Below, piece by piece: positions 44,495-59,400 of a DNA stretch of 64,000 bases (position 1 is the first letter of the stretch; each line of letters begins with the position of its first letter). The stretch lies in NCBI RefSeq assembly GCF_964204645.1, contig NC_134028.1:19068153-19132152 (forward strand), in the 5' to 3' direction. The stretch is from Tubulanus polymorphus (lineage: Eukaryota > Nemertea > Palaeonemertea > Tubulaniformes > Tubulanidae). The translations under genes and the position numbers were made by a program. The notes beneath the pieces are model-generated. The model saw only the letters and a list, made by a program, of their open reading frames with translations. It searched no databases and was not told the DNA's origin.

Positions 44495-46578
44495 ATAAAA
44501 ATAAAGGTCCAGTGGCTCGCCTAACTGGTATGTAGTAAAAAGATCTGTCACGAATAGGCTACCGGTATGCAAAAACTCATTTCATTAAAAGTCAAACAAG
44601 AAAAAAATATAACAAAAAGGACTCAATTTTGGTCAGTGTGAACTTTTAATGATAACTGACTTTGAACGAGAATGAAATCTTCGAAAAATAGATTATTGGA
44701 ATTTTTGTCTCAACAAATGTTCAAAATTTTGATACATCCCTTGAATGACGTAAAACAACTAAAATTATGAGTGACCCGTTAATATACGCTACAAACTTAG
44801 TGAGACTAAGCCTCCGTTTCATCATTATCATATGGACAATAAGGACAGAAGCTCCAAAGTTCTTCAAATTTGAGGCCAGTGCTTATTACTGACGAATAAT
44901 TTATTGACTGACATGGTTTTTAATAATTTCACGATAGGATTGCTTTAAGTAGGCAGGCAAGCTTACGACTTCAATCAGATCGTTGTTACACACGATATAC
45001 ACCTGGACATTTTATCCATGATTAACCCGAGTTCCTTCAAGTCATTAAAGGCTGAACATGGCAATTTTATTATTTCTATAGGTTTGTATAGTTTGTATCA
45101 AATTAATAAATATCAATACCGGTATGTTTGTGTTGATTTCTGTTTTAATTCTGGTCGTCGGATGGATGTTCAAATCACGTGTCGACTGTCAATGGACTAG
45201 AGCTGATGCCACTGTGTGTTTACAAACACCTCCCACCTAAGGAACAGCTAAACCTAACCCTAGCTTGTGATTGGCAGGAGCCGGTCACCTGATGTAAATA
45301 AACATGCCGCACCATTAAAAACATGGTTACTTATCATGAATTTCAGTGCGATTGTCACTTATTTCATCCTCAGTTGCTCTGTGAAGTCGTCAAATTAGCA
45401 AATTTGCTTGGGGTGAGCCCTCAAACCCCTGCAGTGTCTTCACACCTTCAGTGCTTGCTTTATGTTTGTTACAAAAAGATTTTCAGGTTTTCTTCATCGG
45501 CAGTGGTGAAACGCCACACATTTGTGCAGGGGAAATTTGAGAAAGTTCTTTTTAAACACACTCAATTACATTCAATAAAATCTTTATTATTCAATCATTG
45601 AAAAACTATCACAGATTTCTTTGGTTTCACTTATGGTACAGCCTGGAAGTATAACGCATTCGTCGGAGATCGTTGCTTTTTCATTTTTGATAAAATGAAA
45701 TAGAAACGCGAATCAAACTACGTAGTTACTACACGCACGTCGAATGCACATAAGTATTAATAGCAGCTCCCTTCTTTTCGAGTGCAACTTCTTGTATTTG
45801 GATGACTACATGGTAAACTACATGCAGTAACATTATAAGCGCCTAATAGGAGCGTTTTCTGAAACAAGTGTCGAATGTGTTTGGAACTAAACAAAACGAA
45901 TTACAGAGTGCGGTTTGAACAATATAAAACTAAACGCAAACGAGAACGGAGTTAGGTTTCTTCTAGGCTATATTACAAAATATGACACAAATTAACACTG
46001 ACGTCCATACAGGGCATCAGAAAATGTGATTTAGTCATTTTCAGTCTTAATCACTCTATAATTAGTTTATAACAGATTTAAATTACATGTAGTTTCTAAT
46101 ATCGTTCGTAGGATGGCCATACTTGAAACAACAGGGTAACTTGAGACGACATCTTATGTGTTGATGTAAGCGGCAAAGGCGAGTTCATCATTTTCTTAAT
46201 CAGCTTCATCTCTATCTAGCATATAATAGCGATTTAATTCCTTCAGGAAAATACTGATGAATTCGCCTGTTACTTGCCTTGATAGGAAAGATTTTGTCTC
46301 AGAGTTGCCCCGTTGTTGCAAGAGCATGTACATGTATCCCTTTCCTACGGGATCCCCAGCACAACTCCCCTAAAGACTTCACAGTAGACTTACTCAGTAC
46401 TAGTAAACAACCTGGATAAATGGGGAACCCGCAACACCAGCTATCCCACCAGATGAGCAGTAGGTCTTCCATTGTCAAAACTACATAGTTCGTTTTCGAT
46501 GAACTGGATTTTTAGACTCCCGAATCCATATACACTCCCAAATCCATATACCACAGCACCCACCAAATATACGATACT
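44495..46578. other. Intergenic region between the convergent genes
   Basis: 2.1 kb with no gene I can support. Open frames of 60-90 codons here lack recognisable motifs. Confidence 0.5.
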
Positions 46579-46584
46579 TTTATT
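46579..46584 (-). terminator. Candidate ABCA3 polyadenylation signal
   Basis: AATAAA on the minus strand, about 370 bases past the stop codon of the ABC transporter. Its position is plausible for a 3' untranslated region. Confidence 0.4.
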
Positions 46585-46949
46585 CTGATTGGATATTGGT
46601 GTGTTTCATAGAATATTGATTCATTCATGAGAAAAGTTGATTCTGATTTAATTGAAATGTAGAAGAAATCAAATGCAGACTCCTGGCGGATCCTTGTCTG
46701 CCACACGTATAGAGTCCTCAATTGCTGCAATGGCGCTGTGGGTACCCCATTATGTTGGTTAAGTTGGTGAATCCAACTAAAATCATATTAACGGTACGTA
46801 AAACTTAACCCTCTGCTTAGTGTCGGGTCAACTCAAATAATTACAGTCACAACACTACCGAGCAGTCTGTTTTCTTAATTGATTTGATAAGATTCGAAAA
46901 ATGCGCTGAAAGGTATAAGCAGAGCATCTATTCTATAACAAAAAGTGAT

Positions 46950-47469
46950 TTAAACATCAACACTTAATGGAGCCTCTGAGGACTGACATGGCTCAAGTTC
47001 ATCTTCTCCTCGACAACATTTGATCAACGAACAACAACACATACATCTACAACAACGATTACAAATGGACCTCTCAGTCAGTTGTGGTTCTTCTTGCACG
47101 CGAGCAAAATTCAAAAAGACTTGTTCCAAAGTTGTCTGACTAACCGAGTAGTCTTCGATATTAAAAACAGTTTTTGCTCGTTCCAAAGTTCCAAATATTT
47201 TTGCCCATGATAAACTAGTATCAGTGATATGATAATGGACTAATCCTTGATGGATATCTTTTAGGTGAGCTGAAGGGAATGTTGTCTCAATGAACTGCAT
47301 CAACGGTTGAAGGTCAGTTGCACCTCCCCCTGTGGGAGGGCCAACTTTTGCGAGCAATGTGTATCCTTCTCCAAATTTATACTTAAGATGCTGTGGACTT
47401 CCGAGGCATTTAAACTGACCATTAACCATTATAGCTAACCTTGTGCATAAAGCCTCACACTCCTCCATA
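46950..47469 (-). CDS. ABCA3-like terminal exon with Cys-rich tail
   Basis: [20 protein letters not shown] (H-loop end), [39 protein letters not shown], then a Cys cluster [18 protein letters not shown] with nine Cys in 18 residues, and a short acidic tail. Confidence 0.93.
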
Positions 47470-50400
47470 CTACAAAATACAACATTTTATACCTTTAATT
47501 TAAGATAGAAAGTTCAAATGTAGTGGCAAAACAACGATGACAGGTTTTCTGCAGCCCAGGGAATTTCACGTATCCACTATAAGGGATTGTTCAAAGAGTA
47601 TATATAAGCACCCTCCCTCCATTGTACTTGACAGTACTTTTTTTTAAACCACATGTATGTACGCATAATGATTTTCAATTTATCAATGGTAACTACCGTC
47701 GTATCAGAGAAACCGACACAATCGAGGCAAATCTGCTTTAACACTTGGATTGGCTTCTCTAAACAACTTAAAGAAGTAATTAAACATTCTAAATTCCCCC
47801 AGATAAATTTTGAAAATTCAAAATGCGTTTTGTGGCCATTTCACGGTCTCATTCACAGAAGCATGAGAAGTCGTGAGCCAACCACCTAGTACAGGGAACA
47901 ACGAGCTGCTACACAGTACAGCGTGCTTTTGAAACCAGGGGTCCAGGGACACCATGCCCACTTGCGAAGTGGTTTCAAATGCTCAACAATCTAACAATTT
48001 CAATATTCAACGCCCTCTGGTGACCATATACAAAAAACAATGACCTTGAAACCCACCACAATCATAGAACTTGACAGCAGCTACGATTTTGTAATTGATT
48101 GTGTTAACAAAATATGCCTCGTTACAAATCTAATATGGAAATACTAGGCTACTTTACTATTCAACGACCCCTGATGACCATATGCAAAACCAAATGACCT
48201 TGAACCTCACCACAATCATAGAACATGTCATGAACTACAACTTGGCAATCGATCATGGTTACAAAATATGTCTAGGTACCAAACTAATAAGGATATACTA
48301 AGTTATTCTACTATTCAACGCCCCTGGTGAAGAATAACTAATGTCCTTAAAACTCACCACAATCATAGACGATGTCTATATAACTATGAGCTATATAACT
48401 TTGCAATTGATTGTGGTAACAAAATATGCATAGGTACAAATAAAATATAGAAACACTAAGTTATTGTATAATTCAATGCCCTCTGGTGGTCATATACAAA
48501 AAGCAATGGCCTCGAAACTCACCGATATCACAGAACACGTTATGGGGCTACAACTTTCCAATCGTTTGTAGTAACACAATATGCTTAGGTATCAATATAA
48601 TGTGGAAAAACTTTTTCCCACCTACGAATGAGTACTGATGACACCAAGATGGACACCAAGATGGCCACCAATTGCGTCATAATTGGCTGATCAAAAATAC
48701 CTGTCTCGGCTATAGTACATCCCTTTCCAAAGAATACCCATCACAAGTTGCAACGAGAAATAGCAAACCAGTACGAAGCTACAGGACCCAGAATTCGGGC
48801 CAAAATTGACATTTTTGGCCACTAAAAAGGTCATAGGACGGCCATCTAAAGTGCAATCAATTTTTCTTAAGCTGATGGGCCCTTGGGGGATTCAAATATA
48901 TATGAAAGATCAAGGTAATTGATCAAAGCGTCTTCAAAATTTCCCTCAAAAACTTCAAAAATGTGTAAAAAGTGCTGATTTTGGCGAACAACAATGGCTG
49001 CCAGTCGGCCATCTTGATTCTGACAGGGCCAGTTTTTGGGCTGAAGATGTGTCTAGGGTAGATACATGTGTAACCCAAATATCAAGACATTACATTAAAG
49101 GGTCTTCAAAACTTCCCAGTGAACGCAATGGCCCGCTGGGACTAAAGTCCCAAGTGGGCTAAAAAGCTTAAAAATTTTTGTTGAGCAAAAAAGTGGGGCG
49201 GCCGCCCCCGCTCCGCAGCTCTGACATCGTAGTAGATACATAGATAAATCAGTGTTGCAATGAATAAGCATTGAAATGCATTACGCGATGACAAGTAAAA
49301 TAGGCGCCGAATGCTTTTACAGTTCACCCAATAACCAATCGCGCCGGACCAGTTGAGTGATACCATCATCACACCCCACCCCCTTTACTTTTACATCAGT
49401 TCTGGAGTAATTGGAAAAATGATATTTTTCAATACCGAAATCCGCTGGAAACTGCAGGGAATTCTCATCTCTGAATAAAAAGACATAGAATGGTCTGTAC
49501 ATAGGCCTACTAGGCCTGCTTGGATCCCATCTCTCCCTCATACGCATTTGCTTGCATTTTCACTGCACCCCTTCCCTTCCTATTGTGGGTACTTACTTAT
49601 TGAACGATCCCAAACAGTCTGTCAGTTAGTCCCAAACAGTCTGTCAGTTGTGGAGCGGTGTGGCCGAGCGGTTAGAGCGTTCGACTCTGGGAAGCCAGGT
49701 CGTGGGTTCGAACCCCGTACATTGCCGTAGTGTCCTCGGGCCAGACACTTATCCTCATTGCCTCTCTCCACCCAGGAGTAAATGGGTACCTGGCCGGATA
49801 GATGACTCCTGAGCGTTTGTTAGCAGCTCAGTGTTACTTCTCCCCAGGGAGAGATGACTGATACATGTTAGAGTATAAAATTGGCCAGGGTAATAATATC
49901 GAAAAATGTAAAGCGCTCTGAGCCGCCTGGCTGGATTTAGCCCTATATAAGACACATATTATCATTATTATTAGTCAGTTTTAGGAGTGCTAGCCAATAT
50001 TTATGATGCCTCTTAGTGGTTATGAAATGTATTATAATGGAGGTCATCGTTCCCATGTCGTATACTGTTAAGGCAAGTATTGACGTGCCAAAACTTTTTA
50101 GGCGGAGACCCATACAGTGTCTTTTTCACACATGATTAATCTTTAAAAATCAAAAAGAAATTTTCCCAGAAAGTCAATCAATCAATATAGCCCTCTAGCG
50201 GCAATTGTGTGAGGATCATCACATTCTACAATCTCAAGTGGGTGACAAACTATATACAATGTTGTATTTTGTTTGAGCGGACATATTATACAATGAGATG
50301 TAAGCAACTTTGTGCAGGTGATAATCATGAAGCAGGCTTCATTGGGCATACATATTATGTTAATCGAAAAACCAGGTCATAAAAAACTAGATGTGCTACT

Positions 50401-53400
50401 ATTCTTACCTGTGAGAGGTCAATACTAGAGTTTTTCCTTGTTCTCTATAGTTTGACAACGTATCCCATAGCATCCGTTTAGCGACTGGATCCATACCAGT
50501 TGTTGGTTCATCCAGAAATACAATCGGTGGGTCTCCAATCAGCGCAATGGCAGTGCTCAACTTACGTTTGTTTCCTCCGCTAAAAAACAGCAAGGTTCAG
50601 TTTACTCCGATTGGTCAACTCAACTATAACTCTAGAACTCTAAACATTGTCATCTTTTTTGAAGGAAATGAGGAATCCTATACCTGTACGATTTCACAAG
50701 TTTATGAGCGTGTTTGTCAAGTAACAACGACACAATCAACCGTTCGACCATGTGAGGAATCAGAACTTCTTTCACTCCTCTCAATCGAGCAAACATAGTC
50801 AATGTTTCTACTCCAGTCATCTGATCTATCAAAGCATCAAACTGTGGACAGTATCCTAACTGTAGTCTAACCTACAATGGGAATATTGAAGTTAATTCAC
50901 AAAGCAATTACTACAAACAGTATACAAAATACTCCGCTTCATTCAGTAGCCTTAAAACTGTAAATATCTTGTAGCCCACCACGTATATACAAATGATGAG
51001 TGACAAGAATTATAGATGAAATGCTCTCTAAAGTGAATATCGCAAAAAATCAACCTGATATAAACTCTTTTATGTCCAAGATGACCTCTTAAAAGTGAAG
51101 CCATATCATAATATCATGACAATTGATCAAAACATGTAGAGAACCAATGAACAACTCTGTGCACCAAAATCCAAAAGTGGGCTAAAAAGATTTCTTCACT
51201 TATGTTGTCATCATCTCTTATCAAATATACAATGATCTAACTCACATGATCCAGACTGTTTCTGACATTAAATCCATTCATATATGCCTCGCCTCCGGAT
51301 AACACCTCATCTCCAGTCAACATTTTAAATGTTGTAGTTTTACCAGCTCCATTAACTCCCAACAGTCCAAAGCATTCCCCTTGTGGTATACCGAGGTTCA
51401 AGTGATCAACGGCCAGGAATTTATCATAATACTTCACAACATTATGAAGTATGACGGAATCCGTTTCAAACAATGATTCTATTGCAGCATCATTGATACG
51501 CTGTCTTTCAACAGCAACATCACTGTCTTCTTCAATCTGGGATGACTGATGTTGCACTGGTGGTCCATCATCTCCAACCTAAAATGATGAACTCACAAAA
51601 TTCAATTCCAGGTCAGATAGCCTATGAAATAGATTACTGCTACTGTGTTTACGTGTTTTGTATGCTTAAGAATTCAAGCACAGGTGTTACTATTAAATGT
51701 TTTGACCTCATTTATGATTATGATGAAGCATTATTCATATATTCAGAATATGTGCTCAGCAGCAATGGAGAAGTCATTCATTTGGAAACCATACCCGAAG
51801 TATTTAAATTTCCACCGCTGCTTTAGTTATAGACTCAGCCTTAAAATTAAGCCAAAAGAAACCTAATATTACTAGGATTATTTACCGTTATAGTTTCATG
51901 CATTTGATCTGCTCTATTTTGTTCTTCATTATCATCATATAATAACCCTGTTAACAATGACCATAGTCTATGGAAAATTTGTGATTCTAAAGCGAACACC
52001 AGCATGAAATAACCAACACCTTGTAAGAACATAAACACTAATGGACGGCCTATTCCTCCCTGCTGCATCGATAAATAATTCTCTTGGTAGTCAATACACT
52101 TTGACGGTCCACAGTTACCTGTGAAAGAAATTCAGTTTAGTTCAAAAATTGTACTAGCGGTTGTGAGATGAATTATTTAGGATAAAAATCAAATATAAGA
52201 TATATCCACTTAGAGTGAGCTCTATGTCTTTTCAGTACAATAGTTTCAAAAAAAAAAAGTTGGAAAATATTCTCAAAGCAAGAGTTGGAAAAACCTTTCA
52301 ATGAAAAAATCCAAATTACAGACTGTTTAATGTACAACTAACATAACTAACCTTTACAGCAAGGGTTCGGTATACCAAGTTTACAAAGCTCCTGGTATTG
52401 CAAACAAATATCGAGAAATTCATAGTTTGCATAATAATCTTCGAGACCGCGCCCCAAACAGAAATTTGGTATCAATAGAAAGAATATCCATTCTAATACT
52501 TTTGATAAATCTCCAGTGTCTAATTGAGGTATTGAAAGTATATCTACAGCTAGAGTTGTCCCAATACCTGCAGAAAACCAGAAGTTACCATAAACTAGGG
52601 GTCCAGGGACACCATGCCCACTTGGAAAGTGGTTCCAAATGCTCAACCATCTAACAATTTCAATATTCAACGCCCCCCTGGTGACCATATACAAAACCAA
52701 TGACCTTGAAACTAACCACAATCATTGAACATGTCAGCAGCGACGATTTTGTAATTGATTGTGATAACAAAATTAACCAATTTACCAAAGTTACCAATTT
52801 AATATGGAAATACTAAGTTATCCTACTATTCAACGCTCCCTGGTGACCATATTCAAACCCAATGTCCTTGAAACTCACCACAATCATAGAACACGTTATG
52901 GGCTACAACTTTCTAATTTATTGTGGTAAATATATACGAATGATCATAGTGATTGATCAAAGCGTCTTCAAAATTTGCCTCAAAAAGTTCAAAAACGTAT
53001 AAAAAGTGCTGGTTTTGACGATCAACAATGGCTGCCAGTCGGCCATCTTGATTCTGACAGGGCCAGTTTTTGGGGCTGAAGATATATCTAGGGTAGATAC
53101 ATGTGTAACCCAAATATCAAGACATTACCTTGAAGCGTCTTCAAAACTTCCCAAAATAACTGGATTCCATCTACGGAGGACAGACAAAAAGAGAACGCTA
53201 TAGCCCGCTGGGGATTAAGTCCCAAGTGGGCTAAAAATGTAATATTCCTGATGGAGAAAATCATTCATTTACTCATGAGAGGATTTTCACTTCAAACTAA
53301 TTGTACCCGGTGGTTATCATGAAAAAATTGTAATACTGACTTAAATAATGCATAATAATGATGAATCTTACCTGAGAGCACGTTGAGCATAGTTAACCAG

Positions 53401-56400
53401 ACGAATCCTGTAGAGGGTACAGTAAATAGGAATGACAGCAGATACATAAATGGTAAGATACTCCAACCATACAACATAAACAGAAGTAATATATGGAACA
53501 GATGATAGTCACTGATATATGCCTTTACATCAAATGCAGCGAATGTAACCAATAATAATAAACACGGTATTATATAATTAATGATATCCCAGCTAAATGT
53601 AGACAACCAGAACATAAATGTATTCACGCCACTAACAAACTGACTGTGCTTCACCTTAGATGATCGTTCTTTCACCAGAAACAGGACGAAACTCGATGCC
53701 AAAAATGACATTCCGAAACACAGAAATATCGCAATTGAAAATCCAATCATACTTTCAGCAAAACTGTCGTTGATTTTATCCTCAGTTGTTCTTGGTAATG
53801 GATGGTTCGTTGTATGAATCGTGTAATTCAGATTTGTAAGGTGATGAAGTAACGCATTGTCCACTAAATTCAATGTTATTCCCGGAGTATGGTAAGCTTG
53901 ATCCTGGAATCCACCTACGGCAAGGGTACTACCATTATTTGAGCTGAATGTTGCCCCAATCAAATATTCGCTAGAATACACGTATAAACTTTCTAAACCT
54001 TGTTTAACTAAATAATCTGTCAAATTTTTGACAGATCTAATGTGAACATTTGACTGTAATTTGAACTGTCTCCCATATGACTTATGTAGACTGTTCACCA
54101 ATGAAGTATTGACCAAGTCACTTATGGTTGCATGCACTTTAGGGTATCGCTCCAAATCCAGCATCATTGGTGGTGAGTCTCCTATTTTCGGAAGCGTCTT
54201 TACAATAGCTAGTACTAGTATAGTGAATACAAGTGGAATAGCTAACTGAGTCATTGTGACAATACGGTTTCTCCATGTATGCAACACTCTTTTATAAAAC
54301 ATCGCATAAAACTGTTGAGCATATAGGGCAAAACCGGTGTTATACTCCATTGATCTATCAAATTCTAAAACGAAAAAATCAGATTACGAATTAGAAAAAG
54401 ACAGACAACACTTACTGGCTTAGCGTTACCAGGTATGAATCAGAAGGCTGCACCTGTATAACTGAAGCCTGAAGTTGAACTGCTGCTTAATGGGAACTGA
54501 CCCAGTGCATTGCTGCGATTCAAAGCTGGCTCATTACCAAGACTTCCAGAAGTACTATTTGCCGAATCATGTTGCAATTTCCCTTTTAAATTTCCATCAG
54601 AACTTTCACCAACCCTATATCAATTAAGATTATCCAGATTATAACAAAGAATTCATGTTGCATGGAATTGAAGGATTTCATTCTCACTTTACTTCCATTT
54701 AATATAAATTTATTTATTATATGGACATAAAAAATTCAAATTGATGGAACAATGGAATTCATAGTGCACATCTTGGGACTATGTAGAAAAAAGAATCCAG
54801 GTTACAATGCCTCCACCAAAACAGTTCTCTGCACAATGGGAAGCGGGAGTGCATGGAGGGAGACACCAACGATAACGATAGGAAAAAGGGTTAAGTATTG
54901 CAAAAAAAATAGTATCAGTAAAAATAAAATGGAATAAATGGTATTTACCTCAGAAACACCTCTTCCATCGTAGTTACTGATGCACCATAGCTTGATATCC
55001 CCAAATCATCTTTATTCTGCTCTAATTCCGTAAATAAAGCTTCAAATTGATCAGAACTTTCCTGAGGAAGAATATATGTTAATTCAGCACTGATATTACT
55101 CTCAAGAGTGGCTGAAGGAACATGTTTTGAGATGACATTCGAAATCAGTGAGACGTCGCAATTTGGATGTTTTACTATCACCATGTGATACCCAGCACCT
55201 GAAAAAAACCGGGTACTGCATGTATAATAATTGCCATTGAATTTCTATGCAGTAGAAAGCTGTAAATACGTATAATTTTGTACCATAGCGCTTCTTTAGG
55301 AATAATGAAGTTCCACAGCATTGTATCACCCCAGCAGCCATAATTGCAATACGGTCCCCTAACAAATCAGCTTCCTCCATGAAATGCGTACTCAGCAATA
55401 TTGTACGTCCCTGTCTGTGTTTCTGTAATATATCCCACGTATGGCGTCGTGCATCTGGATCCATTCCTGATGTTGGTTCATCCAATATAACAACCTACCA
55501 ATATACACATACCATTTTCTATTCCCATACTTGAACAAGTTGTAGAATGGATCATGAATTGAATCAAGTACAAATACCAATAGGTAACCTATTAAAAATC
55601 ATGCCATACTGGAACTCATGATTTGCCTAACTTTTAGAACACACATCATGTGGGAGGCTAAATCTAAATTTATACAAAGGAACGATAGAACATCAAGATG
55701 TCATCTCTGCTAACACTTCCATATTTCACTGATCCTCAACACAGCAAGCAACAACTCAGTCACCTGACCCTTCACATGCAACTCCACTAACGTATATGCC
55801 GTGTCGTCAAGGAAAACTATCTAAGCTTATATTGGAGATAATGGACAAGCACTTCATCATTACTCTAACAGTAACAAATTCGTTATCTGACACAATAAAG
55901 CAAGAAAAATCAGCAAATATTTCAATCGCGGTAAACATTGGAAAACAAGAGCCCCACGGAGCATTATGGGCAGCCTAATATTAGCTTTTCATAAATGATA
56001 TAATCTGTGGGTTGGAGATCACGATTCGAACCCCCCTTATTTACTTGTAATGATTACATCATTGATTGTACAATGTTATGATTTGCGATAAATTTATAGT
56101 AGCGACAATATAACAATTTAATCAAGTTAAGAAAACAAACCATGTGTTGAGTTGATGATTGACGCCAGAGGTCACGTTTGAAAGAAGATTTTTAGAGAAC
56201 ACGAAGAACATGGGTTATATTTGTTATAATATTCAATATGATTTACACAGTACAATCAAGCTTATATAAGAAGCACGGACGGCAAGAATGAACACCTCAT
56301 ATCAATATTTTATATCGTATCTTAATGATTTGAATGGCGGTCAAAATTGAATTGGATTTGATATTATTTTCCAATTAAATTTTTTTTGAATTTTGCAATT

Positions 56401-59400
56401 TGAGCACATGGCTCATTCGCATATCAAGGTCATCCATCCTATATGAAGAAAGCTATTTTTCCAGACCCTTGCACAATTGTGAGGGAATTGTTTGTAGTGC
56501 AAATAAAATTTCCAGAAATCGATCTTCAAATACAATTTTACATTTTAAAATAAAACCCAGAAGTAACATGCAGACATACTGGGGTTCATGTGAACACCTG
56601 CTGACTTCAGTGGCTAAACCAATCATAGAGGAGGCTTAGCTCTCTGATTATCTTTATAAAACTGATATTTTTGCATTCAGATTTAGACAAAAAACCTGAA
56701 ATCCTGTACATTTTAACGAGGCCCTTTGCAAAATTCAGCTCCCTAGGAATTGGAGATTGGATAACACTTGAATGCATAATTTGTATGAATAAATGCTCAG
56801 TTCACAGTGAAAACGTTTTTCATTTGGATTCTATGTCATCTATGTCGCGGTGATAGTGAGACTCAATTGAGTTCTCGGATTCATATCACACACCATCATT
56901 TACATTATGCTATTTTGATTCTGGATTTATTTGTGAATTCTTGATTTCTATTACATTATTATCATTTACTGCACCTAACATCTCGTTCATAATCGATTTA
57001 AAAATCATTGTAATGTAAATATTTTACTTATCATCTTCCTATCCTGAAAACTAGGGGCCAGGGACACCATGCCCACTTGGGAAGTGGTTTCAAATGCTCA
57101 ACAATCTAACAATTTCAATATTCAACCCCCTGGTAACCATTTACAAACACCAATGACCTTAAAACTCACCACAATCATAGAACATGTCAGCAGCTACAAT
57201 TTTGTAATTGATTGTGATAACAAAATATGCCTCGTTACCAATTTAATATGGATATACTAAGTTATTCTACTATTCAACGCCCCCTAGTGACCATATGCAA
57301 AACCCAATGGCCTAGAAACTCGCCACAATCAAAGATGGTGTCATGAGCTACAACTTTGCAATTGATTGTGGTAACAAAATATGCATAGGTACAAATATAA
57401 TATAGAAATACTAAGTAATTGTATTTTTCAATGCCCCCTGGTGGCCATATAGAAAAACCAATGACCTAGAAACTCACAAAAATCATAAACACGTTATGAG
57501 CTAAAACTCTCCGATTGATTGTGGTAACAAAATATGCTTAGGTATCAATATAATGTGGAAAAACTTTTTGCTACCTACGATTGAGTACTGATGACAGCAA
57601 TATGGCCGCCAAGTGCGTCATAATTGGCTGATCAAAAATACCTGTCCCAGGTATAAAACATCCTTTTCCAAAGAATACACATCACAAATTGCAATGAGAA
57701 ATGGAAAACCAGTAGTAAGCTACAGGACTCAGAATTCGGGCCACTAAAAAGGTCATAGGACGGCCATCTTGAGTCCGACCGACCAATTTTTCTCAAGCTG
57801 ATGGGCCCTTGGGGGATTCAAATATATCCGAAAAGTCAAGGTAATTGATCAAAGCGTCTTCAAAATTTACCTCAAAAAGTTCAAAAATGTGTAAAAAGAG
57901 CTTATTTTGGCGAACAACGATGGCTGCGAGTCCGCCATCTTGATTTTCACAGGGCCAGTTTTTGGGCTGAAGATGTGTCTAGGGTAGATACATGTGTAAC
58001 CCAAATATCAAGGTATTACATTGAAGCGTCTTCAAAACTTCCCAAAATAACTGGATTCCATCTACGGACGGACGGATGACAGACCAAAAGTGAACGCAAT
58101 AGCCCGCTGGGACTAAAGTCCCAAGTGGGCTAAAAGGATGTTGAACCGTAGTAAGCTATACCCTGCCCATCTGCGTAAAAGACACTAACCTTTGAGCCAC
58201 CTATCAGAGCAATCCCAACTGATAGCTTTCGTTTCATTCCACCAGACAGTGTTTTAGACTGAGCATTGTGCTTTTCTTCCAGCCCTAATGACTGTATCAT
58301 ACAAGCTATCTCAGATTCTACATCATCATCATTGTAACCTTTTAACTGAAATAAAAAAAGTCAGAATGATGGTTATAAGTGTAAAACCCACTATATACAG
58401 AATCTAAGATTAACAAGAGTCCCGAGCAGCACAACGGCCAGCGTGTAATATTCACTTTTCATAAATGATGCAATCTGTGGGTTATATTTGTCAAAATACA
58501 CTCCCTGCTAATTGAGCTTTTTAAAGCAGCACAGATGGCAGGAATGAATACCTCATATCTATCTTTTTGCTTGGTCAATTGATTTGAAAACAGAATAAAT
58601 TGAATTGGATTTTGATGTAATTTCGTTCAATAGAATTAAATTGAATTGGATTTAATATCTTTCGCACATAAAATTTAGTTGAATTTGCATTCGAGCATAA
58701 GGCTAATTAGCATATTTAGGTCATCCATCCAATATGAGAAAAAGATATTTTTCCAAACCTTGCGTAATTGCAGGCCATTCAATGACTACCGCACAGTGAA
58801 AAATGGGCACCAACTTTGAAAAGGGCCAGTATTAATGCCCAGCGAGCGAGTTTGAGTGCCGGTATCATGCCACTAAATTTCCCTTTATATTCAATTTGCT
58901 TGTGGCTTTTTTAGATTTTTGGTAAATTTTGAATTACCGATTCAATCGTATAGGCCTAGAGCAACATTGATATATCTTGAAATAGTGCCCTTTTGAGTGG
59001 CTTAGATGACAAAGATTTTTCAAGGGCATTTGAAAACTGTGACTACCACACGTGCTGCATGTGCGACAGTAAGGATCCACGCCTGAATTATCTAGGATAA
59101 ATTTTTTGAAATGCAAATAAAAATTTCTCCCAAACACCAATTCACCTTCAGATGTCCCAAAATGTGATCAGAAATTTAGAAAACAAATTTGTGTACATAA
59201 CCAGTCACCTGTCTGCCTATAATAAACCTACTTCGGGGATGAAAGAAATAGTATCAAAGCGAGTTTAACTACATTACCTTACAGAAAAATAGAAGATGTT
59301 CATACACAGTAAGATGATCAAACAAAATGTCATGCTGTGGACACAATCCAAGACTCCTTCTAACATTTGTTATATCAGTTCTGATGTCATAACCATTAAC

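Noticed and set aside
45323-45601. 92-codon open frame
   Set aside because: No domain, no splice context, and composition like surrounding intergenic DNA.
49657-49730. Functional tRNA gene
   Set aside because: Boxes A and B are present but the acceptor stem does not close and the sequence continues into a SINE body with an ATTATTA tail.
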